From the NCBI GenBank assembly GCA_004366385.1, contig SIRU01000019.1:1-64000 (forward strand): 64,000 bases of DNA, in the 5' to 3' direction. The notes under the pieces are model-generated. The model saw only the letters and a list, made by a program, of their open reading frames with translations, ran no database searches and was not told the origin of the DNA. The translations under genes were made by a program, and so were the position numbers. This DNA comes from Actinomycetota bacterium (GTDB lineage Bacteria > Actinomycetota > Thermoleophilia > Gaiellales > Gaiellaceae). Shown one piece after another: positions 30,061 to 38,740 of this stretch (position 1 is the first letter of the stretch; each line of letters begins with the position of its first letter).

Positions 30061-30081
30061 GGCGAGGCGCGCCGCCCCTAC
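30061..30081. repeat. Palindrome family D, copy at the atpG stop
   Basis: On the minus strand the sequence reads CGTAGGGGCGGCGCGCCTCGCC, a diverged form of the element CGTAGGGGCGAGG...CCTCGCCCC seen at 32518. The TAG at its left end is the atpG stop codon, so the element defines the C-terminus of the gamma subunit. Confidence 0.6.
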
Positions 30082-30965
30082 GTCAACGCCTCGGCGCCGG
30101 CGACGACCTCGAGGATCTCCTGCGTGATCTCGGCCTGGCGCGCGCGGTTCATGGAGAGGGTGAGCGAGTCGATGAGCTCGCCGGCGTTCTTCGACGCGTT
30201 CCGCATCGCAGTCATGCGCGCGCCCTGCTCCGACGCGGTCGACTCCAGGAGCGCCCTATATATCTGTGTCTCGACGTACACCGGCAGCAGACGCTGCATG
30301 ATCTCCTCGGGCTCCGGCTCGAAGATGAAGTCGCCGCGGAGGGTGTCCGCCGCGCGCTCCTCCTCGTCGGTCTCGAGGATGTCGGGGGAGATCGGGAGCA
30401 CGTCCTGCTCCGTGACGCGCTGCGTGAGGGCGGAGACGTACGTGTTGTAGACGAGGATCACGCGGTCGACGTCGCCCTCGGTGAAGAGCTCGGACACGCG
30501 GTGCGCGATCGCCTGCGCGTCGGAGTAGCCGGGGCGGTCGGTGAAGCCGAGGTACTCGCCCGCGAGCTCGCGGCGGCGGAAGACAAGGGTCGACCGCCCC
30601 TTCTTCCCCACCGCGACCCAGCGCACGGCCTTCCCTTCGGCGAGCAGCCCCCGCTCGAGCGCGAACGCCCTGCGGAGGATCTGCGCGTTGAACGCGCCCG
30701 CGAGCCCGCGGTCGCCGGTCAACGGGACGACGGCGACCGTCTCCACGCTCTCCCGCTGCTCGAGCAGCGGCAGCCGCACCGACGACGACGCGCGGCCGAC
30801 GCCCGCGATCAGCTCGGTCATCGTCTCCGCGTAAGGCCGCAGCGACCGGATCCGGAGCTCGGCGCGCCGCAGCTTCGCCGCGGCGACGAGCTCCATCGCG
30901 CGCGTGATCTTGCGTGTGTTGCGGACGGACTGGATCCGCCGCTTGAGATCCTGGACCGACGCCAT
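30078..30965 (-). CDS. atpG: F1 ATP synthase gamma subunit
   Basis: A 295-residue central-stalk subunit with the N-terminal helix MASVQDLKRRIQSVRNTRKI, the TRAMELVAAAKLRRAE motif and the C-terminal MRNASKNAGELIDSLTLSMNRARQAEITQEI. Length is normal. It is the last gene of the main atp block; atpD, normally next, is about 13 kb further along the same strand. Its stop codon lies in a palindrome. Confidence 0.97.
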   Translation of the reverse strand: MASVQDLKRRIQSVRNTRKITRAMELVAAAKLRRAELRIRSLRPYAETMTELIAGVGRASSSVRLPLLEQRESVETVAVVPLTGDRGLAGAFNAQILRRAFALERGLLAEGKAVRWVAVGKKGRSTLVFRRRELAGEYLGFTDRPGYSDAQAIAHRVSELFTEGDVDRVILVYNTYVSALTQRVTEQDVLPISPDILETDEEERAADTLRGDFIFEPEPEEIMQRLLPVYVETQIYRALLESTASEQGARMTAMRNASKNAGELIDSLTLSMNRARQAEITQEILEVVAGAEALT

Positions 30966-30968
30966 GCG

Positions 30969-32498
30969 CTAGCCGGCGAGCCCCTTCTCCTCCTCGACGT
31001 TGAACACGCCGAGGAAGCGGTCGAGCTCGGCCTTCAGCTTCTCCTCGATCTCGTCCGAGATCTCGCCCTGGTCGCGGATCGCCGCGAGGATCGAGCCCTC
31101 CGTGCGCAGGTGCTCCTTCAGCTCCTCGTGGAAGCGCGGGACCTGCGGCACCGGGATCGTGTCGAGGTAGCCGTTGACGCCGGCGTAGATCGCGGCGACC
31201 TGCTCCTCGAGCGACCACGGCTGGTACTGCGGCTGGTTCAGCGTCGCGACCATCCGCTCGCCGCGCGCGAGCGCCTGCTGCGTCGCCTGGTCGAGCTCGG
31301 AGCCGAACTGCGCGAACGCCTCCAGCTCACGGTACTGCGAGAGGTCGAGCCGAAGCCGGCCCGCGACCTGCCGCATCGCCTTGCGCTGCGCGTTCCCGCC
31401 CACGCGCGAGACCGACACGCCCACGTTGATCGCGGGGCGCACGCCGGAGAAGAAGAGGTCGGACTCGAGGTAGATCTGCCCGTCCGTGATCGAGATGACG
31501 TTCGTCGGGATGTACGCCGCGACGTCGCCCGCCTGCGTCTCGATGATCGGCAGCGCCGTGAGCGACCCGCCGCCGAGGTCGTCCGAGAGCTTGCACGCGC
31601 GCTCGAGCAGCCGCGAGTGGAGGTAGAAGACGTCGCCCGGGAACGCCTCGCGGCCCGGCGGGCGGCGGAGGAGCAGCGACAGCTGCCGGTACGAGTCCGC
31701 GTGCTTCGAGAGGTCGTCGTAGATGAGCAGCGCGTGCTTGCCCTGGTAGAGGAAGTGCTCGCCCATCGCGCAGCCCGCGAACGGGGCCATCCACTTGATC
31801 GGCGCGGCCTCCTGCGCGGGCGCGGAGACGACGATCGTGTACTCCATCGCGCCCTCGTCGCGCAGCCGCTCGACCACCTGCGCGACCGTCGAGCCCTTCT
31901 GCCCGACCGCGACGTAGACGCAGATCACGTCTCCCCCGCGCTGGTTGAGGATCGTGTCGATCGCGATCGCGGTCTTGCCGGTCGAGCGGTCGCCGATGAT
32001 GAGCTCGCGCTGGCCGCGGCCGATCGGGATCATCGAGTCGATCGCCTTGAGCCCGGTTTGGAGCGGCTCCTTCACGGGCTGGCGCGAGATCACGCCCGGC
32101 GCCTTGAACTCGAGGGGGCGGCGCTCGGTCGCCGCGATCGGGCCGAGGCCGTCCAGCGGCTCGCCGAGCGGGTCGACGACGCGGCCGAGCAGGCCCTCGC
32201 CCACGGGCACGCTCATGACCTCGCCGGTACGGCGGACGGGCTCGCCCTCGGTCACCTTGTGCCACTCCCCGAAGAGCGCGGCGCCGACGTTGTCCTCCTC
32301 GAGGTTGAACGCGATGCCGACGACGCCGTGCTCGAGCTCGAGCCGCTCGAGGGCGACGCAGTTCTCGAGGCCGTGGATGCGGGCGATGCCGTCGCCGACC
32401 TGGAGGACGGTGCCGACCTCGGACAGGTCGGTCTCGACGTCGAACTCCTTGATCCGGTCCTTGAGGATCGCGGTGATCTCTTCGGGTCTGAGCTTCAC
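30969..32498 (-). CDS. atpA: F1 ATP synthase alpha subunit
   Basis: A 509-residue non-catalytic nucleotide-binding subunit starting [20 protein letters not shown]. Walker A is [14 protein letters not shown], and the [21 protein letters not shown] signature is intact. It precedes atpG by three bases and follows atpH by 39 bases that carry palindrome family D. Confidence 0.98.
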   Translation of the reverse strand: MKLRPEEITAILKDRIKEFDVETDLSEVGTVLQVGDGIARIHGLENCVALERLELEHGVVGIAFNLEEDNVGAALFGEWHKVTEGEPVRRTGEVMSVPVGEGLLGRVVDPLGEPLDGLGPIAATERRPLEFKAPGVISRQPVKEPLQTGLKAIDSMIPIGRGQRELIIGDRSTGKTAIAIDTILNQRGGDVICVYVAVGQKGSTVAQVVERLRDEGAMEYTIVVSAPAQEAAPIKWMAPFAGCAMGEHFLYQGKHALLIYDDLSKHADSYRQLSLLLRRPPGREAFPGDVFYLHSRLLERACKLSDDLGGGSLTALPIIETQAGDVAAYIPTNVISITDGQIYLESDLFFSGVRPAINVGVSVSRVGGNAQRKAMRQVAGRLRLDLSQYRELEAFAQFGSELDQATQQALARGERMVATLNQPQYQPWSLEEQVAAIYAGVNGYLDTIPVPQVPRFHEELKEHLRTEGSILAAIRDQGEISDEIEEKLKAELDRFLGVFNVEEEKGLAG

Positions 32499-32517
32499 TG
32501 GGTCTCCTTACGTCCGT

Positions 32518-32541
32518 GGGGCGAGGAAGCCTCGCCCCTAC
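32518..32541. repeat. Palindrome family D between atpH and atpA
   Basis: GGGGCGAGG, loop AAG, CCTCGCCCC, then TACG: a 9-bp stem. On the minus strand the TAG in CGTAGGGGCGAGG is the atpH stop codon. It sits directly in front of atpA, so it may tune atpA translation or mRNA cleavage. Confidence 0.85.
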
Positions 32542-33071
32542 GAGGCGGTGGCCAATTCGTGTCTGAGGCGCTCGAGCCGGCCGCGGACGCTGCCGTCCGC
32601 GCGGAACGAGCCGACCTGGAGGACGATGCCGCCGATCAGCGACGGGTCGACCGAGCGCGTGGCCTCGACCGTGCGGCCGGACGCCTGCTCGATCTGCTCG
32701 ACGATCGACCGTGCCTCCTCGTCGGTGAGCTCGTGCGCCGTCGTGAGCTCGACCGCGAGCCGGTTCTGCTCGCGTGCCACGAGCGCGTCGAGCTCCGCGC
32801 TCATCTCCGCGAGCTCGCCCGCGCGTCCCTTCTCGACGATCAGGCGGAGGAAGTTGCGGGTGAGGTCGTCCGAGCCCTCCGCGAGCTGCCCGAGGACGGC
32901 CGCCTTCTCGGCCGGGTCGACCTGCGGGTTGCGGAGGAAGGACTGGAGCTCGGGCACCTCGGCGGTCGCGGCCGCGACCGCGCCGAGCTCCGACGAGACC
33001 TCCTCGAGCCTTCCCTGCTCCCGGGCCGCCTCGAAGAGCGCCCGGGCGTACATGCGCTGCGCGACCGCCAC
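32538..33071 (-). CDS. atpH: F1 ATP synthase delta subunit
   Basis: A 177-residue peripheral-stalk subunit starting MAVAQRMYARALFEAAREQG. It has the usual N-terminal six-helix domain and the C-terminal LIGGIVLQVGSFRADGSVRGRLERL signature. It begins three bases after atpF. Its stop codon is inside palindrome family D. Confidence 0.95.
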   Translation of the reverse strand: MAVAQRMYARALFEAAREQGRLEEVSSELGAVAAATAEVPELQSFLRNPQVDPAEKAAVLGQLAEGSDDLTRNFLRLIVEKGRAGELAEMSAELDALVAREQNRLAVELTTAHELTDEEARSIVEQIEQASGRTVEATRSVDPSLIGGIVLQVGSFRADGSVRGRLERLRHELATAS

Positions 33072-33074
33072 CGG

Positions 33075-33629
33075 CTAGGCCTGGTCTCCCTCGAGCGCGG
33101 AGAAGTCGAGCTCTGAGAGCGCCTCGTCGATCAGGCGGCGCTGGTCCTCGGCGTCGAGCACCTTGCCCGTGACGCGCGCGGTCGCCGCGAGGGTCAGGTC
33201 GGCGACCTCCGAGCGGATGGCGTCGAGCGAGCGCTTCGTCTCGGCGTCGATCTGCCGCTTCGTCTCTTCCAGCCGGCGGGCGCGCTCCTCGTCCGCCTCC
33301 TGCTTCACGCGCTCGATCTGCGCGTCCGCGACCTTGCGCGCGTCGGCGAGGATGTCGGCCGCCTCGCCCTTCGCCTCGCCGATCAGCGCGCGGTGCTGCT
33401 CGAGGAGCTCACGCGCCTCGGCACGTGCATTGTCGGCCTCCTCGACCGCCTTGCGAATGCGGTCGCGGCGCTCGTCGATCGTGCGCTGGATGGGGCCGAA
33501 CGCGAAGCGCTTGAGGACGTAGAACGTGATCGCGAAGCAGATCAGCGTCCAGATCATCAGCCCGGGGACGACGTCGATCAGCCCTCCGGAGCTCTCCTCG
33601 GTCGCGGCGAGTGGCAGGAACGCGAGCAT
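33075..33629 (-). CDS. atpF: F0 ATP synthase b subunit
   Basis: A 184-residue subunit from the ATG at 33629 (MLAFLPLAATEESSGGLIDV). One membrane helix (GLMIWTLICFAITFYVLKRF) is followed by a long charged helix typical of the peripheral stalk. The longer ORF-track version overlaps atpE and is rejected. The start is two bases after the atpE stop. Confidence 0.95.
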   Translation of the reverse strand: MLAFLPLAATEESSGGLIDVVPGLMIWTLICFAITFYVLKRFAFGPIQRTIDERRDRIRKAVEEADNARAEARELLEQHRALIGEAKGEAADILADARKVADAQIERVKQEADEERARRLEETKRQIDAETKRSLDAIRSEVADLTLAATARVTGKVLDAEDQRRLIDEALSELDFSALEGDQA

Positions 33630-33631
33630 GC

Positions 33632-33895
33632 TCAGATGAGGACGTAGGCGAGGATCCCGCCGAGCAGGCCGTAGAACACGACGGCCTCGGTGAGCGCGAA
33701 GCCGAGCCACTGGATGCCCGTGAGCTCGCCCTTGAGCTCGGGCTGGCGCGCCACGGCCTGGATCATCGACCCGAAGATGTTCCCGATGCCGATGCCGGCG
33801 CCGAGCGAGCCGAGGCCGATGCCGAGCGCCAGGGCGATCGCCTTCCCGGCGTCCGCGCCGTCCTCGGCGGCGGCGAGGAAGAAGAACGAAGACAT
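33632..33895 (-). CDS. atpE: F0 ATP synthase c subunit
   Basis: An 87-residue subunit from the ATG at 33895 (MSSFFFLAAAEDGADAGK). Two membrane helices flank the polar loop ARQPELKGE. The ion-binding carboxylate is Glu in FALTEAVVFYGLLGG. The residues around it lack the Na+-type ES/T pattern, which points to a proton-driven ring. Confidence 0.95.
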   Translation of the reverse strand: MSSFFFLAAAEDGADAGKAIALALGIGLGSLGAGIGIGNIFGSMIQAVARQPELKGELTGIQWLGFALTEAVVFYGLLGGILAYVLI

Positions 33896-33912
33896 GGTGG
33901 GACCCTCCTTGC

Positions 33913-34779
33913 TTAGTGCTCGGGCTCGATGGCCGAGCCGATGTAGATGGCGGACAGGGCGGCGAAGATGTACGCCTGGATCGAGACGACGATGACGACC
34001 TCGAAGAGGTAGAAGAGCGTGGCCGCGGGCACGGTGACGACGGCCAGGGCGACGTTCCCCAGCACGAACATCAGCCCGATGACGGTGAGGATGAGCAGGT
34101 GGCCGGCGAGCATGTTTGCGTACAACCGGACGGAGAGTGAGATGAGACGCATGAACTGGCCGAGGATCTCGAGCGGCACGATCAGCGGCAGCAGCACCTT
34201 CGGCACCTCGGGAACCCAGCTCTTGAAGTAACCCCAGGCGCCGTTCGCCCGGATCCCCTCGACGTGCGTGAACACGAACGTCATCAGGGCGAGCGCGAGC
34301 GTGACCGAGAGCGTCGACGTGGCGGCGAAGATCGCGAGCGTGGGCAGCTCGACCCCGAAGATCTCGAAGCGCTCGTCCGAGAGCGGCAGCGGGACGAAGC
34401 TGATGAAGTTGAGGACCCAGATGAAGATCATCAGGCTCGCCACGTACGGGAACCAGCGGCCGATGGCCTTCGTCGGCAGGCCCTGCTCGGCGACCTGTAC
34501 CTGCGCGATCTCGTAGATCGTCTCTCCGACCGCCTGCTTGCGGTCCGGGCCTCTCCCCGCCTTCACGCGCATGAAGACGATCCCGATCACGATCGACACG
34601 ATCGTGCCCAGGAAGAGATAGGCGACGGCCTTGTTGATCGACATGTCGATCGGGCCGATCTGGATCTCCACCCACGGCTTGAGGTCCCACTCGTGCGACG
34701 GGTCGAAGTCCTCCGCGCCGAGCGCGGTGGACGGGAGCGCCAGCGCGAGGGCGAGCAGGGCGAAGAAGGCGCGCTTCAC
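33913..34779 (-). CDS. atpB: F0 ATP synthase a subunit
   Basis: A 288-residue membrane subunit. A signal-like N-terminus (MKRAFFALLALALALPSTALG) precedes five to six helices. The essential arginine lies in ISLSVRLYANMLAGHLL, and QAYIFAALSAIYIGSAIEPEH is the family C-terminus. It forms the proton half-channels with the c ring. It overlaps the atpI-like gene by four bases (ATGA). Confidence 0.97.
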   Translation of the reverse strand: MKRAFFALLALALALPSTALGAEDFDPSHEWDLKPWVEIQIGPIDMSINKAVAYLFLGTIVSIVIGIVFMRVKAGRGPDRKQAVGETIYEIAQVQVAEQGLPTKAIGRWFPYVASLMIFIWVLNFISFVPLPLSDERFEIFGVELPTLAIFAATSTLSVTLALALMTFVFTHVEGIRANGAWGYFKSWVPEVPKVLLPLIVPLEILGQFMRLISLSVRLYANMLAGHLLILTVIGLMFVLGNVALAVVTVPAATLFYLFEVVIVVSIQAYIFAALSAIYIGSAIEPEH

Positions 34780-35171
34780 GCGCTCGCCTCCCCGCCGAAG
34801 TACGTCGCGAGCCCGACCGCGAGCTCGACGGAGAACACGAGCGCGTACAGGAGCGCCGCGGCGATGCCGACGGTCTCGTCGCCCACGGTGACGATCACGA
34901 GCGGGATGCCGACGAGGAGCCCGCGTGAGGTTGTGCCGATGCCGCGCATCCCTGCGGCGGCGAGGTTATCCGTCCCGCCCGAGAGCCGCGCCAGTAGCAG
35001 CGCGAACAGCGTCGCGCCGACCCAGAGGACGGCGGCGAGCGCCCACGCGCGGAGCGGCCAGCCCGCGATCGCGAACACGGGGAGCGCGAGCGCGAGAACA
35101 GCCGCCGCGGCGAGGAGCGGCGCGATCCGGCTCGGCATTGGCCTGGGCGTGGAGAAGATGCCGGCGCTCAC
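34776..35171 (-). CDS. ATP synthase-associated AtpI-like membrane protein
   Basis: A 131-residue protein with four hydrophobic helices (for example APLLAAAAVLALALPVFAIA and WALAAVLWVGATLFALLLA). Sequence similarity to AtpI is weak to the eye, but its size, topology and overlap with atpB fit the AtpI position, a c-ring assembly helper. It overlaps the neighbouring genes on both sides by four bases. Confidence 0.7.
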   Translation of the reverse strand: MSAGIFSTPRPMPSRIAPLLAAAAVLALALPVFAIAGWPLRAWALAAVLWVGATLFALLLARLSGGTDNLAAAGMRGIGTTSRGLLVGIPLVIVTVGDETVGIAAALLYALVFSVELAVGLATYFGGEASA

Positions 35172-35488
35172 CAGGAGTCCTCGTCGTCGTCCTGTGCCCG
35201 CAGGGGCGAGGCTTGCCTGGCCCTCGCGGGGTCGCCGGCTCCGTTCCGGGTCTGCAGGGGCCGGGCGTGCCCGGCCGTCTCCTGCGGCTCAGCGCGCGTG
35301 TACACGTAGTACACGGCGACCACCCCGAGCGGGATCCCGGCAAGCGCACCGATGAGCAGCCCGAGCTCGGGCGCGCCGAACGCCCAGCCGACGAGCGCCC
35401 CGATCCCCATCGCAAGGCCGAGGGCGGCGAAGAGCAGGCCCGAGGCGGTGGCGATCGAGTGCGGTGAGGAGGCCGCGTCCGGCGTCAT
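35168..35488 (-). CDS. AtpZ/AtpI-family small protein with repeat-derived tail
   Basis: A 106-residue protein, first gene of the atp block. Two helices (ATASGLLFAALGLAMGIGALV and LGLLIGALAGIPLGVVAVYY) match the AtpZ-type two-helix subunit linked to F0. From about residue 68 the sequence turns into a Pro/Ala/Arg/Gln-rich tail encoded by two palindromic elements (35200-35285), ending DDDEDSW. The tail is probably an insertion read through rather than an ancestral part. Confidence 0.7.
   Translation of the reverse strand: MTPDAASSPHSIATASGLLFAALGLAMGIGALVGWAFGAPELGLLIGALAGIPLGVVAVYYVYTRAEPQETAGHARPLQTRNGAGDPARARQASPLRAQDDDEDSW
35200..35285. repeat. Two family D-like palindromes inside a coding tail
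   Basis: GCAGGGGCGAGGC-TT-GCCTGGCCCTCGC (35200-35227) and GCAGGGGCCGGGC-GT-GCCCGGCCGTCTCCTGC (35254-35285) are imperfect inverted repeats that start with the same GCAGGGGC. They resemble the atpH and atpG stop elements, with CAG in place of TAG. They lie in the reading frame of the AtpZ-like gene and encode most of its tail. Confidence 0.6.
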
Positions 35489-35497
35489 CCTGGCCTG

Positions 35498-35525
35498 AGC
35501 ATATCAGCGTGCTTGTAACAGTCGA
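35498..35525 (-). promoter_or_regulatory. Possible promoter for the atp block
   Basis: On the minus strand TCGACT and TATGCT are separated by 16 bases, close to the housekeeping -35/-10 pattern. The TATGCT box ends only nine bases before the ATG at 35488, so the transcript would have almost no leader. This is pattern matching only. Confidence 0.3.
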
Positions 35526-35564
35526 TTCCCGCTCCAGGAGCCGAATCCGGCGAGGTTCGTTACA
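35514..35564. repeat. Long imperfect palindrome in a divergent intergenic region
   Basis: TGTAAC...GATTC..GCTCC-A-GGAGC.GAATC...GTTACA forms nested inverted repeats about 51 bases long, between the atp block and the plus-strand hydrolase. The outer TGTAAC/GTTACA half-sites resemble palindrome family B. It overlaps the proposed -35 of the atp promoter, so it could be an operator, or it could be a small mobile palindrome. Confidence 0.55.
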
Positions 35565-35580
35565 GCGCTAGGATTGGCCG

Positions 35581-36303
35581 GTGGAACGCCTCGTCTTCGT
35601 GCACGGCAGCGTCGTCGGCGGCGCGGCGACCTGGCGCGCGCAGCGACCGCTCGCGGAGCGCTTCGAGCTGGTGGTGCTGGAGCGGCCGGGCTTCCCGCCA
35701 GGCCCGCCGGTCGAGCGCGTGGACTTCGAGGCGGACGCCGGGTGGCTCGCGGAGCTGCTCGAGGAGGGCGACCACCTCGTCGGGCACTCGTACGGCGGCG
35801 TGATCTGCCTGCTCGCGGCGGCGCGGCGGACGGAGGCGCTCGCGTCGCTCACGGTGGTGGAGCCGCCGGCGACGCAGGTCGCGCTCGACGTCCCCGCGGT
35901 CGCGGAGTTCGCCGAGGGCGGCGAGCGGCTGTGGGCGGAGGGGCCACGCGACGATCCGGGGGCGTTCCTGCGCCTGTTCCTGGCCGCAGTCGGCTCCGCG
36001 TACGACCCGCCCTCCCCGCTCCCGCCGGAGCTCGAGCAGACGGCGCGGATGCTGATGGACGAGCGCGGCCCGTGGGAGGCGGAGATCCCGCTGGACAAGG
36101 TGGCCGAGACGGAGTTCCCGAAGCTGGTCGTCTCGGCCGCGCACCACCCGGCGTTCGACGCGATCTGCGACCGCCTGGAGCGCGAGCTCGAAGCCGAGCG
36201 AGCCGTCTTCCCGGGCTACGGCCACGCAGCCCAGCGCCACCCTGACTTCAACGAGACGCTCGCCGGCTTCGTCGAGCGCGCATCATCGCGGACGAAGCGC
36301 TGA
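35581..36303 (+). CDS. Alpha/beta-hydrolase fold protein
   Basis: A 240-residue protein from a GTG (MERLVFVHGSVVGGAATWRA). The HG oxyanion motif near residue 8, the nucleophile elbow GHSYGG and the late histidine in GYGHAAQ make up the expected esterase-type triad. No lid or export signal is obvious. It is read opposite to the surrounding atp-wecA cluster and is part of a roughly 1.4-kb interruption of it. Substrate unknown. Confidence 0.85.
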   Translation: MERLVFVHGSVVGGAATWRAQRPLAERFELVVLERPGFPPGPPVERVDFEADAGWLAELLEEGDHLVGHSYGGVICLLAAARRTEALASLTVVEPPATQVALDVPAVAEFAEGGERLWAEGPRDDPGAFLRLFLAAVGSAYDPPSPLPPELEQTARMLMDERGPWEAEIPLDKVAETEFPKLVVSAAHHPAFDAICDRLERELEAERAVFPGYGHAAQRHPDFNETLAGFVERASSRTKR

Positions 36304-36384
36304 CCCTGCGACCGACGCGACTGCACACGACCGGAAGCGGTCTTCCGGGCTGTCGGCACTGGTCTGTGTCGATCTAATGTCCAA

Positions 36385-37023
36385 ATGCTGGCCGGGTCCA
36401 CGCATGCCGCCGGCGCACAGCAACCGTCTGGGTTGCCCGGTGACCCGGCGCTGGAGAAGCGGCCGGCGCTCCAGCAGAACCGGGCCAGTGCGGGCATCCG
36501 GCTCCAGAAGCTGGGCGCGGACGATGTCTCGGAGTTGAGCATGGCGTCGTTCGGCGGAGATGGCCCGTCTACGCCGATCCTCGACACCTTCACGCGACCG
36601 AACGCCGGCAACCTGTGCATCAACGAGCCCGCGTGGGTGTGCAACGACCCGCTCGGCGGTCCATGGGTGCTCTCTGTCTTCGCTCAGCAGGCGGGCACGC
36701 CCGACAACGTGACGAGGGTCTCGTACCGGCACCAGAACTACCCCGGGGACGTCGAGCTCTACGCCTTGATCCCGGTGAAGCCGGCAAACGGCGGCGGAGT
36801 CAGCCTTGTCTTCAACGTCCGCCTGGTACCGGGCGGCAATTGGGACGATCCCAATGCTGTCCGCCACATGACCGAGCCTCCAAGAAACCCAGGGCGCTTC
36901 AAGGTCGTGATCCGTGCGCTCGGATCGGCGGCGGTCGATCTTAGGCGCTTGCGCGCTCTTGTTCGCCCGGCTCCTCAGCTCCGGCCAGCTCGCGCGCGCG
37001 TCTCCGGATCCGCGGGTTCATGA
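36385..37023 (+). pseudogene. Truncated concanavalin-like/LamG-type secreted protein fragment
   Basis: The open frame starts at ATG 36385, or at ATG 36541 with a GGAG site (MASFGGDGPSTPILDTFTRP). The ILDTFTRPNAG opening and the SYRHQNYPGDVELYALIPVK and VVIRAL segments resemble beta-sandwich domains of large secreted or phage-like proteins. The frame loses this character at about 36920, then overlaps the 3' end of the convergent wecA-like gene by 83 bases with an Arg-rich shadow-like tail. It is probably a 5' fragment of a longer gene. Base use is less GC-biased than in its neighbours, which suggests transfer. Confidence 0.45.
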
Positions 37024-38083
37024 GCTTCACGATCTCGAGCAGGTAGACGACGTAGACCGACGCCGCGAGCGCGAAGAGCGCGATCCCCACCACGAGCAGG
37101 GTTTCCCAGAGGTGCCACTCGCCGCCCTCGCGGAACGGGACGAAGCGCGTCGCGAGCGCCGCACCGGCGAGGCTCGCACACCACAGCCACATCGTCACCG
37201 CCGCCCGCCGCTGCGAGAACCCGATGTTGAGGAAGCGGTGGTGCAGGTGCGAGCGGTCGGCCGCGTAGATCGGAAGGTTGTGCTTCAGCCGCTTCGCGAC
37301 GACGAACGAGGTGTCCAGGATCGGCACCGCGAGGACGAGCAGCGGCAGCACGAGGACGACCGTCGACGCCGTCTTGAGCAGCCCCTGGATCGAGACCGCG
37401 GCGAGGATGAACCCGAGGCACAGCGCGCCCGAGTCGCCCATGAAGATCCGCGCCGGGAAGAAGTTGTGCCGGAGGAAGCCGAGGCACGCGCCGGCGACGA
37501 TCGCGGAGAGGATCGCGGGGTCGGTCTTCCCCAGCGACAGGGCCAGGATCGCGTACGTCGTGCCGGCGATCCCGCACACACCAGCGGCCAGCCCGTCGAG
37601 GCCGTCGAGGAAGTTGACCATGTTCATCACGGCGACGATGAAGAACATCGAGAGCGGGACGCCGAGCCAGGCGGGCAGGTCGACCACGCCGAGGAACGGG
37701 AACGTGAAGTGGTCGATCCAGACGCCGAACATGGGCGGGATCGAGGCCGCCACCACCTGCCCCGCGAGCTTCACGGTCGGTGAGAGCCCGCGGAAGTCGT
37801 CGACCGCGCCCACCACCGTCGCGACGGCCGCGCCGAGCAGGACGCCGCGGCTCTCCCCCGACAGGTCGAGGAACGCGAGGGCGGGCACGATGATCCCGAG
37901 GAAGATCGCGAGGCCGCCGAGCCGAGGGATCGTGCGGCGGTTGACGCGACGCTCGCCCGGCTCGTCGACGACCCCGAGCATGCGCGCCATCCCGCCCACT
38001 GCGGGCGTCAGCAGCACGACGATGACGAGCGCGAGGCCGGCCCCGTACAGGACCTCAGGCGTCGCCCGCAGCTCGTCCAGCAT
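36941..38083 (-). CDS. Undecaprenyl-phosphate N-acetylglucosaminyl-1-phosphate transferase (MraY/WecA family)
   Basis: A 380-residue membrane enzyme with about 11 helices that starts polyprenyl-linked glycan synthesis by joining a sugar-1-phosphate to undecaprenyl phosphate. Conserved sites are VGAVDDF, NFLDGLDGLAAG, FMGDSGAL and the WecA-type histidine motif RSHLHHRFL, which favours WecA over MraY. It is seven bases after upp. In actinobacteria a gene of this type commonly stands just before atpI/atpB, as here apart from the insert. Confidence 0.92.
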   Translation of the reverse strand: MLDELRATPEVLYGAGLALVIVVLLTPAVGGMARMLGVVDEPGERRVNRRTIPRLGGLAIFLGIIVPALAFLDLSGESRGVLLGAAVATVVGAVDDFRGLSPTVKLAGQVVAASIPPMFGVWIDHFTFPFLGVVDLPAWLGVPLSMFFIVAVMNMVNFLDGLDGLAAGVCGIAGTTYAILALSLGKTDPAILSAIVAGACLGFLRHNFFPARIFMGDSGALCLGFILAAVSIQGLLKTASTVVLVLPLLVLAVPILDTSFVVAKRLKHNLPIYAADRSHLHHRFLNIGFSQRRAAVTMWLWCASLAGAALATRFVPFREGGEWHLWETLLVVGIALFALAASVYVVYLLEIVKLMNPRIRRRARELAGAEEPGEQERASA

Positions 38084-38089
38084 CGCGCG

Positions 38090-38728
38090 TTACTTCGTCC
38101 CGTACAGCCGGTCGCCTGCGTCGCCCAGGCCGGGGAGGATGTAGCCCTTCTCGTTCAGGCCCCGGTCGACGGAGGCCACGACGATGCGAACGTCGGGATG
38201 ATCGCGGTGCACGCGCTCGATCCCCTCGGGCGCGGCGATCAGCGCGATCAGCCGCACCGAGGTCGCGCCGGCCCGCTTCACCGTCTCGACGGCGGCCGCG
38301 GTCGAGTTCCCGGTCGCGAGCATCGGGTCGAGGAGGATGACGTCGCGGTCGGCGAGGTCCTCCGGCAGCTTCACGTAGTACTCGACCGGCTCGAGCGTCT
38401 CCTCGTCGCGGAAGAGCCCGATGAAGCCGACGCGCGCACCCGGCACGAGCGAGAGCACGGCGTCGAGCATCCCGATCCCCGCGCGCAGGATCGGGCACAC
38501 CGCGACCTTCTTCCCGGAGATCCGCCGTGCGGTCATGCGCTCGAGCGGCGTCTCGATCTCGACCTCCTCGTCCGCGAGGTCCTTCGTCGCCTCGTAGGTG
38601 AGCAGCAGCGTGAGCTCGTTCACGAGCTGCCGGAACATCTGCGTCGTCGTCGTCACGTCCCGCAGCAGCCCGAGCTTGTGCTGGACCAGCGGGTGCGTGA
38701 CCTCGGTCAGCGTCTCTGTCGCAACCAT
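38090..38728 (-). CDS. upp: Uracil phosphoribosyltransferase
   Basis: A 212-residue salvage enzyme making UMP from uracil and PRPP. The PRPP-binding loop is [15 protein letters not shown], and the C-terminal uracil-binding region is [18 protein letters not shown]. Length is standard. It follows glyA by 12 bases; the order glyA-upp-...-atp is the same as in Bacillus. Confidence 0.97.
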   Translation of the reverse strand: MVATETLTEVTHPLVQHKLGLLRDVTTTTQMFRQLVNELTLLLTYEATKDLADEEVEIETPLERMTARRISGKKVAVCPILRAGIGMLDAVLSLVPGARVGFIGLFRDEETLEPVEYYVKLPEDLADRDVILLDPMLATGNSTAAAVETVKRAGATSVRLIALIAAPEGIERVHRDHPDVRIVVASVDRGLNEKGYILPGLGDAGDRLYGTK

Positions 38729-38740
38729 CGTGGCTCCCTC

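Noticed and set aside
33632-33895. Sodium-type c ring
   Set aside because: The residue after the ion-binding Glu is Ala in a TEAVVFYG context, not the Na+-coordinating pattern.
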